From DASQUK01 sp963813485 (GTDB taxonomy: Bacteria; Actinomycetota; Acidimicrobiia; Acidimicrobiales; VFJN01), in NCBI GenBank assembly GCA_963813485.1, contig CAWEZE010000018.1, forward strand, positions 62,001 through 126,000: a DNA stretch of 64,000 bases, given 5' to 3'. Both the position numbers and the translations under genes were made by a program. The first letter of the stretch is position 1; each line of letters begins with the position of its first letter. The notes under the pieces were generated by a model. It was not told the origin of the DNA and made no database searches. It saw nothing but the letters and a program-made list of their open reading frames with translations. Shown here in pieces: positions 26,383-34,811 of this stretch.

Positions 26383-28454
26383 CGCGGCTTCCCGTCGTCC
26401 TCCTTCGCGCCGTCGCCGCAGTTGTCCCCGCAGTCTTCGTCGCCTTCGCGTCGGTCGGGACTGGCCCGGCGGCCGCTGTCCCCGGGCAGCCGGCACCCTC
26501 GATCGAGCTCGTCGACCAGACAACCTGGGTGCACAGCGGCGAGCGGTTCGACGTGAGCGTGCGCGTCACCGGTGCGCCCGCGGGCGCCGCCCTCCGGCTG
26601 GTTGTGCACGACCGACTCGAGTCACGGTCCGGGGAGGACGGGTTCCGCGACACGCTCGACGGCGACCTGGGAGGTATCGAGCGCACGCTGCCTGCGGAAC
26701 CGCTGCCGGCGTCTGGCTCCGGGTCCGGGACCTTCTCCACAGGGTTCGTCGTCGGCGGCGACGGCCAGGGGCTCGAGGGTCGTGGCGTGTATCCGGTCGA
26801 GGCGCAGTTGGTCGACGCCGGGGACAACCTCCTGGCCACCCCGGTGGCCACCTACCTCATGTACCTGTTCGAGCCCGATGGTCCGTCGTTCGCGCCACTG
26901 GCGGTCGCCGTGATCGTCGATGTCGGCGGCCCGCCGATCCTGCAACCCGACGGAAGTGTCCGGCCCAGACCCGCCACCGTCCAGCGGGCGCAGGAGCGGG
27001 CGAACCTGCTGGCCGCCGCACCGGACGTTCCGCTCACGCTGGCACCCCAACCCGAGACGCTCGACGGGTTGGTCGACGCAGGCGGTGACGGCGGTGCGGC
27101 GGTGGCGGCGCTGGTGGAGGCCAGCGGCGCCAGGCCGGTGCTGGCCCGGCCGTACACCGACGTCGACCTCGAGGCGCTGCAGGGGAGCGGGCTGATGACC
27201 GAGGCCGACGAGCAGGTCGACGCCGGTGCCGCCACCGTGCGCAACCTCTTCCGACGCGAGCCGGTTCCGGGCATCTGGCTGTCGGGTCCCACGCTCGGTG
27301 ACCCCGCCGCGAACGAAGCGGTCGACCTCGGATTCGACCGAGCGGTCGTTCCGCCCAGCGCCGTCGAGGCAGGCGCCGTACCGGACGCGCCGGTCACGCT
27401 GGACGACGGCCCGCGCGCCGTGGTCAGCGACCCGGAGCTGGCCGCGCACCTGCGGGGCGACGACGGCGTCGTCGATGCGCAGCGCTTCCTGGCCGAGCTG
27501 ACGATCATGTGGTTCGAACGCCCCGCCATCCCCCGGGAGGTCACCGTCCGTGTCCCGGGTGACGCCGACATCGATCCCTCCACGGTGGCCCGGGCGCTCG
27601 ACGGCCTGACCGACGGCCAGGCCGTGCAGGCCGTGACGATCGATCAGGTCTTCGACGTTCCCCCCGATCCCAGCGGGCCGGCGACGGTCTCGCTCGTCCC
27701 TCACGAGGTCACCGACGAACTCGGCGGCATTGCCGCACCGCTCCGCCGGGCCCGCCGGGGCGTGAGCGGGGTCGCCGGGACGGTCGCTTCGGCTGACGGC
27801 CGGTCACTGTCCCGTTCGCTGCTCGTGGCCACCGGGACCGCCACGCCCGAGGGCCAGCGTCCGGCCTACGTCGAGCGCGTCAACGCCGAGCTGGGCTCGC
27901 TGAGCGGGGCCGTGGTCCTGCCCGACCAGTTCCGCATCACCCTCACATCTCGGACCAGCACGATCCCGGTCAACATCACGAACAACTCGAACCAGCCGCT
28001 CAATGTGCGGATCGAGTTCGACAGCGGCCAGTTGGAGTTCCTCGACGGCGACGTCGTCAACCGCGAGCTCCCGCCCGGCGTCACCCGGCTCGACGTCCGC
28101 GTGCGGGCCCTGACCTCGGGCGCGTTCCCCATGGGCATCACCGTGATGAGCCCGGACAGCTCAATCGAGTTGGACCAGACCACGTTCGACATCCGATCCA
28201 CCGCGGTCACGGGCGTCGGCTTCGTCCTGTCCATCGGGGCCGGGCTGTTCCTCGCGGTGTGGTGGGCCCGCCACTGGCGTAGCTCCCGGCGATCGCGCCA
28301 CCTGGTTCCGGCGGGCGCGACGCCGGCATCACCGGCCGCCACGGTCGCCGGCTCCGCCTCGCCCGACACGGCGACCGACGGCTCCGACCCGTCGGACGGC
28401 TCCGGGGGCTACCGGCCGGCCCATCTGGCCGGCGGTCGATCTCGCCGCAGCTGA
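26379..28454 (+). CDS. DUF6049 large secreted/membrane protein
   Basis: 691 residues. An N-terminal signal peptide (about 1-33, ending near GPAAAVPG) precedes a long extracytoplasmic part of Ig-like and beta-rich character with repeated VTLD/VTVR strands. A C-terminal membrane helix (about 615-637, GVGFVLSIGAGLFLAVWW) and a cytoplasmic Arg/Pro tail follow. It matches the actinobacterial family next to the CCA enzyme and usually before MurJ. The function is unsettled; a role in cell envelope assembly is inferred from its neighbours only. Confidence 0.85.
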   Translation: MTRLPVVLLRAVAAVVPAVFVAFASVGTGPAAAVPGQPAPSIELVDQTTWVHSGERFDVSVRVTGAPAGAALRLVVHDRLESRSGEDGFRDTLDGDLGGIERTLPAEPLPASGSGSGTFSTGFVVGGDGQGLEGRGVYPVEAQLVDAGDNLLATPVATYLMYLFEPDGPSFAPLAVAVIVDVGGPPILQPDGSVRPRPATVQRAQERANLLAAAPDVPLTLAPQPETLDGLVDAGGDGGAAVAALVEASGARPVLARPYTDVDLEALQGSGLMTEADEQVDAGAATVRNLFRREPVPGIWLSGPTLGDPAANEAVDLGFDRAVVPPSAVEAGAVPDAPVTLDDGPRAVVSDPELAAHLRGDDGVVDAQRFLAELTIMWFERPAIPREVTVRVPGDADIDPSTVARALDGLTDGQAVQAVTIDQVFDVPPDPSGPATVSLVPHEVTDELGGIAAPLRRARRGVSGVAGTVASADGRSLSRSLLVATGTATPEGQRPAYVERVNAELGSLSGAVVLPDQFRITLTSRTSTIPVNITNNSNQPLNVRIEFDSGQLEFLDGDVVNRELPPGVTRLDVRVRALTSGAFPMGITVMSPDSSIELDQTTFDIRSTAVTGVGFVLSIGAGLFLAVWWARHWRSSRRSRHLVPAGATPASPAATVAGSASPDTATDGSDPSDGSGGYRPAHLAGGRSRRS

Positions 28455-28501
28455 CGTCAGCCGGGGGCAGATGCCATTCCCGCGCATTAGGGTCGCCGGC
28501 C

Positions 28502-28627
28502 ATGAGCGAGCGTCCGCAATGCAGCGAGCCCTGGGCCCGAGCGGCCCGTCGCCGCAGGCGGCAAGAGCGGATATCAACACGCTGGAGCCCGAGCGGCCCG
28601 CTGCGGAGCAGCAAGAGCGGGGAATAA
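28502..28627 (+). CDS. Possible 41-residue leader ORF before degV
   Basis: ATG at 28502 runs to TAA at 28625-28627, which overlaps the degV ATG as TAATG. The peptide is Arg/Ser-rich with no domain. The stretch contains two imperfect direct copies of a GCCCGAGCGGCCCG...GCAAGAGCGG unit (about 28535-28577 and 28588-28620). It may be a coupling leader or simply open sequence; support is weak. Confidence 0.25.
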   Translation: MSERPQCSEPWARAARRRRRQERISTRWSPSGPLRSSKSGE

Positions 28628-29466
28628 TGCCTGTACGTATCGTCACTGACTCGGCCGCCGACCTCGAGGCCGCCGAGGCGAAGGAGCTCGGGGTCGAGGT
28701 CGTGCCGCTGTCGATCCGTTTCGGGTCGGTCGAGTACACCGACGGCGTCGACCTCTCCGTGGAGCAGTTCTACGACAAGTTGGGGTCCTCCGACGAGCTG
28801 CCCGAGACGGCCGCGCCGTCGCCGGGGGCGTTCGAGGCCGCGTTCCGCCGCCAGGCCGAGGCCGGCGCCGACGCCATCGTCTGCATCAACCTGTCCTCCG
28901 GACTGTCGGCAACCATGCAGGCCGCTCAGAACGGCGCCAAGGCCCTGGAGGGCGACCTCGACGTCCGGGTCATCGACTCCCGGTCGATCACCTCGGGTCT
29001 CGCCACCCAGGTGCGCCGGGCGGCGCAGGCGGCGGCCGACGGGGCGGATGCCGATGCGGTCGAGTCGATGGTCCGCGACCTCTCCGCCCGCACACACGTC
29101 ATCGGGGCACTCGACACCCTCGACAACCTCCGCAAGGGTGGGCGCATCGGCGGCGCCCAGGCGCTGCTCGGATCCCTCCTGGCCATCAAGCCGCTGCTCG
29201 ACATCTCGACCGGCGAGGTGGCCGAAGCGGGCAGGGCCCGCACCCGCCGCAAGGCATTGCAGGTGCTGCGCGACAAGGTCTTCGAGCGCCCGGCCGTGGA
29301 GGAGCTCACCCTCGCCCATGGCATGGCCCCCGACGTCGACGAGATGCGCGAGCTGCTCAGCCCCCGCTACCCCGGCGAGCAGATCCGGGTGACCTTGATC
29401 GGTGCCACCATCGGCACCCACGCGGGCCCGCGGGTCATGGGCGTCACCTGGCTGGACCCGGCCTGA
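28627..29466 (+). CDS. DegV family fatty-acid-binding protein
   Basis: 279 residues starting MPVRIVTDSAADLE, with TAAPSPGAFEAAF, INLSSGLSATMQAA, VIDSRSITSG and LDNLRKGGRIGG, all DegV landmarks. DegV (FakB-like) proteins hold a fatty acid for phosphorylation by FakA kinase in Gram-positives. No FakA (Dak1/Dak2) is in the window. It sits where MurJ is normally found in this actinobacterial neighbourhood. Confidence 0.9.
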   Translation: MPVRIVTDSAADLEAAEAKELGVEVVPLSIRFGSVEYTDGVDLSVEQFYDKLGSSDELPETAAPSPGAFEAAFRRQAEAGADAIVCINLSSGLSATMQAAQNGAKALEGDLDVRVIDSRSITSGLATQVRRAAQAAADGADADAVESMVRDLSARTHVIGALDTLDNLRKGGRIGGAQALLGSLLAIKPLLDISTGEVAEAGRARTRRKALQVLRDKVFERPAVEELTLAHGMAPDVDEMRELLSPRYPGEQIRVTLIGATIGTHAGPRVMGVTWLDPA

Positions 29467-29556
29467 TGGAGGCGTTGGAGTGTGCGCCACCGGGCTTCAT
29501 GCCGGCGTCTGGCTGACCCTCCGGCCCGACCCGCCAGCACGTGACGGCGTCGGCCC

Positions 29557-31233
29557 ATGGCCGACGCGAATGCGCCGGAGCTCCTTGACTACGGTGGGCG
29601 CACCGTGGCACTGACCCCTCCCCCGACCGGCCCGTCGCCTGCCGCCGGCCTGGTAGCCGGCGCGCTCCTGGGCGGTCGCTACCGGCTGGACGAGCAGCTC
29701 GCGTCGGGTGGCATGGCACAGGTGTGGCTGGGCACCGACGAGGTGTTGCGGCGCGCCATCGCCGTGAAGATCCTGCACCAGCACCTGGCCGAAGACGAGA
29801 CGTTCGTGGTCCGGTTCCGCCACGAGGCGATCGCCGTCGCTCGCCTGTCGCATCCCGCCATCGTCAGCGTCTACGACACATGTAGTGACGACGGCGTCGA
29901 GGCGATCGTCATGGAGCTCGTGCGGGGCCGCACGTTGCGCCAACGGCTCGACGAGGGACCGGTCGACCCCTGGCTGGCCGCCAACATCGCCGCCCAGGTG
30001 TGCGGTGCTCTGGCCGTGGCCCACGCCGCCGGGCTCGTCCACCGGGACATCAAGCCCGCCAACATCCTGCTGTCCGAGGATGGCCGGGTGAAGGTCGGCG
30101 ACTTCGGCATCGCCAAGGCGGCCGAATCGGCTGACCTCACCCAGGAGGGCTCGTTCCTGGGAACGGCCAAGTACCTGGCGCCCGAGCAGGTCGAGGCCGG
30201 GCCGGTCGATGGCCGCACCGACCTCTATGGCCTCGGTGTGGTGCTTTACGAGATGCTGTGCGGAAGGGTCCCGTTCGAGGGGGACTCCTCGTCGTCCACC
30301 GCCCTCGCCCGGCTCCACAGTGACCCGCAACGGCCTCGCCTGGTGAAGCCCGGCATCCCCCGTGAGCTCGAGGCCATCACGATGCGCCTGTTGGCGCGCT
30401 CGCCCGACAACCGCTACCCGACCGCCACCGAGGCGCGCGCCGCGCTCCTCGGCGCGGGCGCCGATGACGGTCCCACGACCGGCGATGCGACGGTCGTCGA
30501 GTCGGGGCCGGCCGCGGCCGGCGCGCGTTCGGTCGCGACGGCGGGTGCCGCCGGCCACCTGCCCCCACCGCCCGCGGCCCCGCCCACACCACTCGGGACG
30601 CCCGCTGTGCAAGGACCGGGGGCGCCGGTGCGGTTCGCCGAAACCGAGCGCCGCTGGCTGGTTCCGACGCTGCTGGTCGTGCTGGTGGCGGTGGCGTTGG
30701 GCGTCGCTGGCCTGCTCATCCAGGGGTCGGGCACCAACCTCTTCGGCAACCCCGACGACGGGTCCGACCCCCCCGAGGCAACCCCACCCGCCGACGAGTT
30801 CGTCCCCATCGCCCGGACCGTCGACTTCGATCCCGCCGGAGGCGACGGCGAGCATGCGGAGGAGGCTGAGCGGGGTGACGCATTCGACGGCGACCAGAAC
30901 ACCTCGTGGAGCACCGAGGACTACACGTCACCGGACTGGGGACGTCTGGACAAGCCCGGGGTCGGCCTGATCCTCGAGCTGGATCAGTCGACCGAGGTCC
31001 ACGCACTCGAGTTCGACACGCCATCGGTCGGATGGCAGGCCGAGGTGTACGTGGCCGAGAGCGATCCCGGCAGCCTCGAGGGCTGGGGTGAGCCGGTGGC
31101 GACCTTCGAGGAGAGCGACAGCGGCACCAACACAGTGACCTTCGACAAGACCGGCGGCGCGGTGCTGCTGTGGTTCACCCGCGCGGGCGACGACGGGCAG
31201 GTCACCGTCACCGAGGTGCGCCTGCAGCGCTGA
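29557..31233 (+). CDS. Membrane serine/threonine protein kinase with extracellular sensor
   Basis: 558 residues. The kinase domain (about 40-310) has the ATP-binding LASGGMAQVW, Lys71, HRDIKPAN (162-169) and DFGIAK (182-187). A Pro/Ala-rich juxtamembrane region, one membrane helix (about 368-388) and an extracytoplasmic domain follow, with AFDGDQNTSWST and VHALEFDTPSVGWQAEVYV, resembling a discoidin/F5-8C-like beta-sandwich. No PASTA repeats are present. Immediately followed by a sigma/regulator pair, it may sense an envelope signal. Confidence 0.9.
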   Translation: MADANAPELLDYGGRTVALTPPPTGPSPAAGLVAGALLGGRYRLDEQLASGGMAQVWLGTDEVLRRAIAVKILHQHLAEDETFVVRFRHEAIAVARLSHPAIVSVYDTCSDDGVEAIVMELVRGRTLRQRLDEGPVDPWLAANIAAQVCGALAVAHAAGLVHRDIKPANILLSEDGRVKVGDFGIAKAAESADLTQEGSFLGTAKYLAPEQVEAGPVDGRTDLYGLGVVLYEMLCGRVPFEGDSSSSTALARLHSDPQRPRLVKPGIPRELEAITMRLLARSPDNRYPTATEARAALLGAGADDGPTTGDATVVESGPAAAGARSVATAGAAGHLPPPPAAPPTPLGTPAVQGPGAPVRFAETERRWLVPTLLVVLVAVALGVAGLLIQGSGTNLFGNPDDGSDPPEATPPADEFVPIARTVDFDPAGGDGEHAEEAERGDAFDGDQNTSWSTEDYTSPDWGRLDKPGVGLILELDQSTEVHALEFDTPSVGWQAEVYVAESDPGSLEGWGEPVATFEESDSGTNTVTFDKTGGAVLLWFTRAGDDGQVTVTEVRLQR

Positions 31234-31281
31234 TCTACTGTTCCGGGCATCGCGCGAGACCCATCCGACGCCGACGATCGC

Positions 31282-31863
31282 TTGCTCGTGGCGGCCGCCC
31301 AGGCGGGCGACCGTGACGCCCTCGAGACCCTGCTGCGCCGCCACCACGATCGGCTGTGGGCGCTCTGCCGGCGGCTCACCGGGAACCACGCCGACGCCGA
31401 GGACGCGCTGCAGGACGCACTGATCGCCGTCGCCCGGGGCATCCGCCGATACGACGGCCGCGCCGCGTTCACGACGTGGTCGTACCGCGTGGCCACCAAC
31501 GCGTGCCTCGACGAACTGCGCCGTCGTCGGCGGCGCCCGGTCCCCGACACTCCCGGGACCATGGGGGCGGGCACGTCGTCGGACGCCCCCGGCGGTGCCG
31601 TGTCGGCTCCCCCCGCGCCGGCCGCTGTCGAGGCTGTCGCCGATCGTCTGGACATCGACGCCGCCCTCGCCCTGCTGCCGCCGGACTTCCGCGCCGCCGT
31701 CGTGCTTCGCGACGTGTGTGACCTCGACTACGCCGAGATCGCGCGCGTGCTCGGCATCCCGCCCGGCACGGTCAGGTCACGGATCGCCCGGGGCCGCAGC
31801 CAACTCGCCGACCTGCTCGGGAACCCGACCGAGCAGCCGAACCGTCCAAGCACGAGATCATGA
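31282..31863 (+). CDS. ECF sigma factor (SigM-like position)
   Basis: About 193 residues. Region 2 (LLRRHHDRLWALCRRLTGNHADAEDALQDALIAVARG) and region 4 (LLPPDFRAAVVLRDVCDLDYAEIARVLGIPPGTVRSRIARGRSQL) are plain. The start is uncertain: the first usable codon is a TTG at 31282, but conserved sequence continues upstream (DPSDADD) without ATG, GTG or TTG back to the kinase stop, so a rare start or a nearby indel is possible. Overlaps the next gene as ATGA. Position before trxB matches mycobacterial sigM. Confidence 0.85.
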   Translation: MLVAAAQAGDRDALETLLRRHHDRLWALCRRLTGNHADAEDALQDALIAVARGIRRYDGRAAFTTWSYRVATNACLDELRRRRRRPVPDTPGTMGAGTSSDAPGGAVSAPPAPAAVEAVADRLDIDAALALLPPDFRAAVVLRDVCDLDYAEIARVLGIPPGTVRSRIARGRSQLADLLGNPTEQPNRPSTRS

Positions 31864-32774
31864 CGGCTCCCCGCGACCCCGACGACCTGGCGTCTGCGCT
31901 GCTCGACGGCCTCCTCACAGACGACGAGGCGACGGTGGCGCGGCGTGACCCGGCGGTGGCCGCTCGGCTGGTGGAGCTCGCAGCGGTGCGCGAGGCCGTG
32001 GGTCTACCTCCTCCGGGCCCGGATCCGGCGGCCCGCGAGCGGGGCCTCACGGCGGCGCTCGCCGCGTACGACGCGGCGGACGACGCCGACGAGGACGTCG
32101 ACGAGCAAGACAGTGGCGACGAATCGGGCGGGGCGCCGGTCAGTCCGTTGAGCCCTGCGCGTGCGGCGGCGCGGCCCGCGACGTCGCGCGGTGCCACGCC
32201 GTGGCGGCCACAAGGCACGGCGCGCCGGCGTTGGCTCACGGCCGCCGCAGTCATGCTCGCCGTCGTGGGCTTGGGTGTCCTCGCCCGCAACTGGGACTCG
32301 GGCAGCGACGACACCGAAACCGTCGCACAGTCGGGGGGCGACGAGAGCTCGAGCGAAGGAGGTGCGCCCGACTCGGCTGCCGAGGAGCCCGACAGCCGCA
32401 CCGCCGATCGCGGCGCCCCGTCCGCCAGCACGGGAGTGATCGTCGACCTCGGCGAAGTCGACTCCTCGGAGTCGTTGGCCAACCGCGCGCGGTCCGCCTT
32501 GGCCGAGAGGTTCGCAAGCCCCCTTGCCGAGGCAACCGAGGACGACGACGCCGCGGGGGAAGCGGCTAGCGATGGCTTGCTGCTCCCCCAGTGCGGAGAC
32601 GATGCCAACGGGGAGGACCTCTCTGCGTCTTCCGAGACGGTTGCGCTCCAGGCCCGCGCGACGCTCGATGGTGAACCGGTCGACGTCTGGGTGCTCGCCT
32701 CGGACGGCAAGGAGCGGGTCGTCGCCGTCGACGCCTCCTGCGCCGTGGTCGTCGACCAGCCGCTCCAGGACTGA
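31860..32774 (+). CDS. Membrane protein, probable anti-sigma partner
   Basis: 304 residues. A short cytoplasmic acidic/Ala-rich head (DDLASALLDGLLTDDEATV resembles anti-sigma starts), an Arg-rich stretch, one membrane helix (about 122-140) and a Ser/Asp/Glu-rich periplasmic part follow, with a C-terminal fold holding two Cys (near residues 241 and 297). No zinc motif is seen. The overlap with the sigma gene by ATGA and the topology support an anti-sigma role; the sequence itself does not name a family. Confidence 0.7.
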   Translation: MTAPRDPDDLASALLDGLLTDDEATVARRDPAVAARLVELAAVREAVGLPPPGPDPAARERGLTAALAAYDAADDADEDVDEQDSGDESGGAPVSPLSPARAAARPATSRGATPWRPQGTARRRWLTAAAVMLAVVGLGVLARNWDSGSDDTETVAQSGGDESSSEGGAPDSAAEEPDSRTADRGAPSASTGVIVDLGEVDSSESLANRARSALAERFASPLAEATEDDDAAGEAASDGLLLPQCGDDANGEDLSASSETVALQARATLDGEPVDVWVLASDGKERVVAVDASCAVVVDQPLQD

Positions 32775-32864
32775 TCCGCCGGCGAGGCCCGGCCAGCGGC
32801 ACGGTCCCGCGGCGGACTTGCGACCCTGAGCGATCCGGCGAGGCCCCGCAACTAGGCTTCCCAC

Positions 32865-33242
32865 ATGGCTCAGGTCGGCTCACCCGTCCGGCACAACCGA
32901 GACACCCCCGTGCCGGCCCACCCGTCGGACGACTGGGCGGCCCAGGCGGCAGACGCCATCGAACGGGCGGTCGGGAACGTCCGCGACCGGACCACGGGAC
33001 CGGCGCTCACCGTGGCCCAGGCCGTTGTGTACGGGACCTTCGCCGTGTTCGCGGGGCTGACGGCCCTGGTGCTGGGAACGATCGCCGCCGTCCGCCTCAT
33101 CGACAGCTACCTGCCGGATGCGGTCTTCGGCGACGACCACACATGGGCGGTGTACCTCATCATCGGCCTGGTGTTCGTGGTGGCCGGCGCAGTCCTGTGG
33201 ATGCGGCGCCGCGGCCCGAGCCTGGAAGATCAACCCGCCTGA
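32865..33242 (+). CDS. Small two-helix membrane protein
   Basis: 125 residues. A soluble N-terminal half is followed by two hydrophobic helices (about 52-75 and 95-112), the second ending in an Arg-rich WMRRRGPS cap. Resembles small holin-like or phage-shock-type actinobacterial membrane proteins only in topology. Located between the sigma regulator and trxB. Function unknown. Confidence 0.75.
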   Translation: MAQVGSPVRHNRDTPVPAHPSDDWAAQAADAIERAVGNVRDRTTGPALTVAQAVVYGTFAVFAGLTALVLGTIAAVRLIDSYLPDAVFGDDHTWAVYLIIGLVFVVAGAVLWMRRRGPSLEDQPA

Positions 33243-33299
33243 CGGCGTTAACCGAGCCGAGGCTCATTCCGAGCCGACATCGCGCTTCCACGAGGACAC

Positions 33300-34265
33300 A
33301 TGAGCACCCGCAAGGTCATCATCATCGGATCCGGGCCCGCCGGACTGACGGCCGCCGTCTACGCCGCCCGCGCCAACCTCGAGCCGTTGGTGTTGGAGGG
33401 GGAACCTTCATCCAGCAGCGATCAGCCCGGTGGACAGCTCATGCTCACCACCGAGGTCGAGAACTATCCGGGCTTCCCCGAGGGGATCATGGGGCCCGAG
33501 CTCATGATCCGCTTCCGGGAGCAGGCGGCGCGCTTCGGCGCCGACATCCGCACAGAGAAGGCCTCCAGGGTCGACCTGTCGGCCCGCCCGTTCGGGGTCT
33601 GGGTGGGCGATCCCGATGCCGCCGAGCCCACGTACCAGGCCGAGGCAGTGATCATCTCTACCGGCGCCCAGTCCCTCATGCTGGGCCTCGACCGCGAGGC
33701 CGAACTGGTGGGCCACGGCGTCTCGACATGCGCCACATGCGACGGCTTCTTCTTCCGCGAGCACGACATCGCGGTCGTCGGCGGTGGAGACTCCGCCTTG
33801 GAGGAGGCCATCTTCCTCACCAAGTTCGCCCGGTCCGTGACGGTCGTCCACCGCCGGGATGAGCTGCGCGCGTCGAAGATCATGCAGGAACGTGCGTTCG
33901 CCAACAAGAAGATCCGCTTCCTGTGGAACCACGTCGTCGACGACATCGAAGGCGACGTCAAGCTCTCGGGCATCACGGTGCGCAACGTGCTCACCGACGA
34001 GGTGACGTCGCTGCCCGTGTCCGGGCTGTTCGTGGCCATCGGGCACAAGCCCAACACCGACCTGTTCAAGGGCCAGGTCGAGATGGAGGAGTCGGGGTAT
34101 CTGGTGACTGGGCTGGGACAGGGCGCCACGTCGACCAACGTCGAGGGCGTGTTCGCCTCCGGCGACGTCCAGGACCACGTCTACCGCCAGGCCATCACGG
34201 CGGCCGGCACGGGTTGCGAGGCCGCCATCGACGCCGAACGTTGGCTCGAGGCCCGGGGCGCTTAG
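33300..34265 (+). CDS. trxB: Thioredoxin-disulfide reductase
   Basis: 321 residues. The FAD-binding GSGPAGLTAAVYAARA is at the start, the redox-active CATC at Cys144/Cys147, the NADPH-binding GGGDSALEEAIFLTKFA near 160, and GVFASGDVQDHVYRQAITAAGTG at the C-terminus. It reduces thioredoxin with NADPH. Standard length. Followed by trxA after 99 bases that may hold a second promoter. Confidence 0.97.
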   Translation: MSTRKVIIIGSGPAGLTAAVYAARANLEPLVLEGEPSSSSDQPGGQLMLTTEVENYPGFPEGIMGPELMIRFREQAARFGADIRTEKASRVDLSARPFGVWVGDPDAAEPTYQAEAVIISTGAQSLMLGLDREAELVGHGVSTCATCDGFFFREHDIAVVGGGDSALEEAIFLTKFARSVTVVHRRDELRASKIMQERAFANKKIRFLWNHVVDDIEGDVKLSGITVRNVLTDEVTSLPVSGLFVAIGHKPNTDLFKGQVEMEESGYLVTGLGQGATSTNVEGVFASGDVQDHVYRQAITAAGTGCEAAIDAERWLEARGA

Positions 34266-34364
34266 GTCAGCCTGCGCGGGGAAGGGAACAACCCTGGCAG
34301 GGGTGCTGTTCACGTCGTTGGTTCTTGATATCCGCCAGTCACACCGAAGGAAGGTCACCTGGAC

Positions 34365-34694
34365 ATGGTTGAAGGCATAGCCACCCTCACCGACGCCACG
34401 TTCGACGAGACGATCGGCGCAGCGGCCGAAGTGGTGGTCGTCGACTTCTGGGCCGAGTGGTGCGGACCTTGCAAGATGATCGCCCCGATCCTCGACGAGA
34501 TCGCCGGCGAGCATGCGGGCAAGCTGAGCATCGCCAAGCTGAATGTCGACGAGAATCCAGACGTCGCCCGCCGCTTCGACGTCATGAGCATCCCCACGCT
34601 CATCGTCTTCAAGGACGGCGCCCCGCAAAAGCGCCTGGTGGGGGCCAAGGGTAAGGGTCAGCTGCTGGCTGAGCTGGGTGAATTCCTGCCCTGA
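34365..34694 (+). CDS. trxA: Thioredoxin
   Basis: 109 residues with the active-site WCGPC (Cys33/Cys36), the buried VDFWAEWC strand and MSIPTLIVFKDG with the cis-Pro loop. Substrate of the preceding TrxB. The start ATG follows a GAAGGAAGG ribosome site. Standard length. Confidence 0.97.
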   Translation: MVEGIATLTDATFDETIGAAAEVVVVDFWAEWCGPCKMIAPILDEIAGEHAGKLSIAKLNVDENPDVARRFDVMSIPTLIVFKDGAPQKRLVGAKGKGQLLAELGEFLP

Positions 34695-34711
34695 ACCTAC
34701 ACAAGAGACGT

Positions 34712-34742
34712 AATCCACAACCTGTGTGCAAGGCTGTGGATT
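34712..34742. repeat. AATCCACA / TGTGGATT inverted repeat after trxA
   Basis: Eight-base arms at 34712-34719 and 34735-34742. Each arm resembles a DnaA box core (TCCACA), so the site could bind DnaA or form a weak hairpin. It lies about 6.3 kb from dnaA, between convergent trxA and parB. Confidence 0.45.
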
Positions 34743-34749
34743 GACTCGA

Positions 34750-34796
34750 CCCCGACTTGAGGACCTCCAATCCTCAGGTTGGGGTTAAGTGTTTTT
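34750..34796 (+). terminator. Intrinsic terminator after trxA
   Basis: CCCCGACTTGAGGA (34750-34763) pairs with TCCTCAGGTTGGGG (34771-34784), 14 bp allowing two G-T pairs, with a 7-base loop, followed by TTAAGTGTTTTT. Serves the plus-strand trxB-trxA transcript and lies just before the convergent parB stop at 34812. Confidence 0.85.
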
Positions 34797-34811
34797 CGGG
34801 CACTTTGCGTG

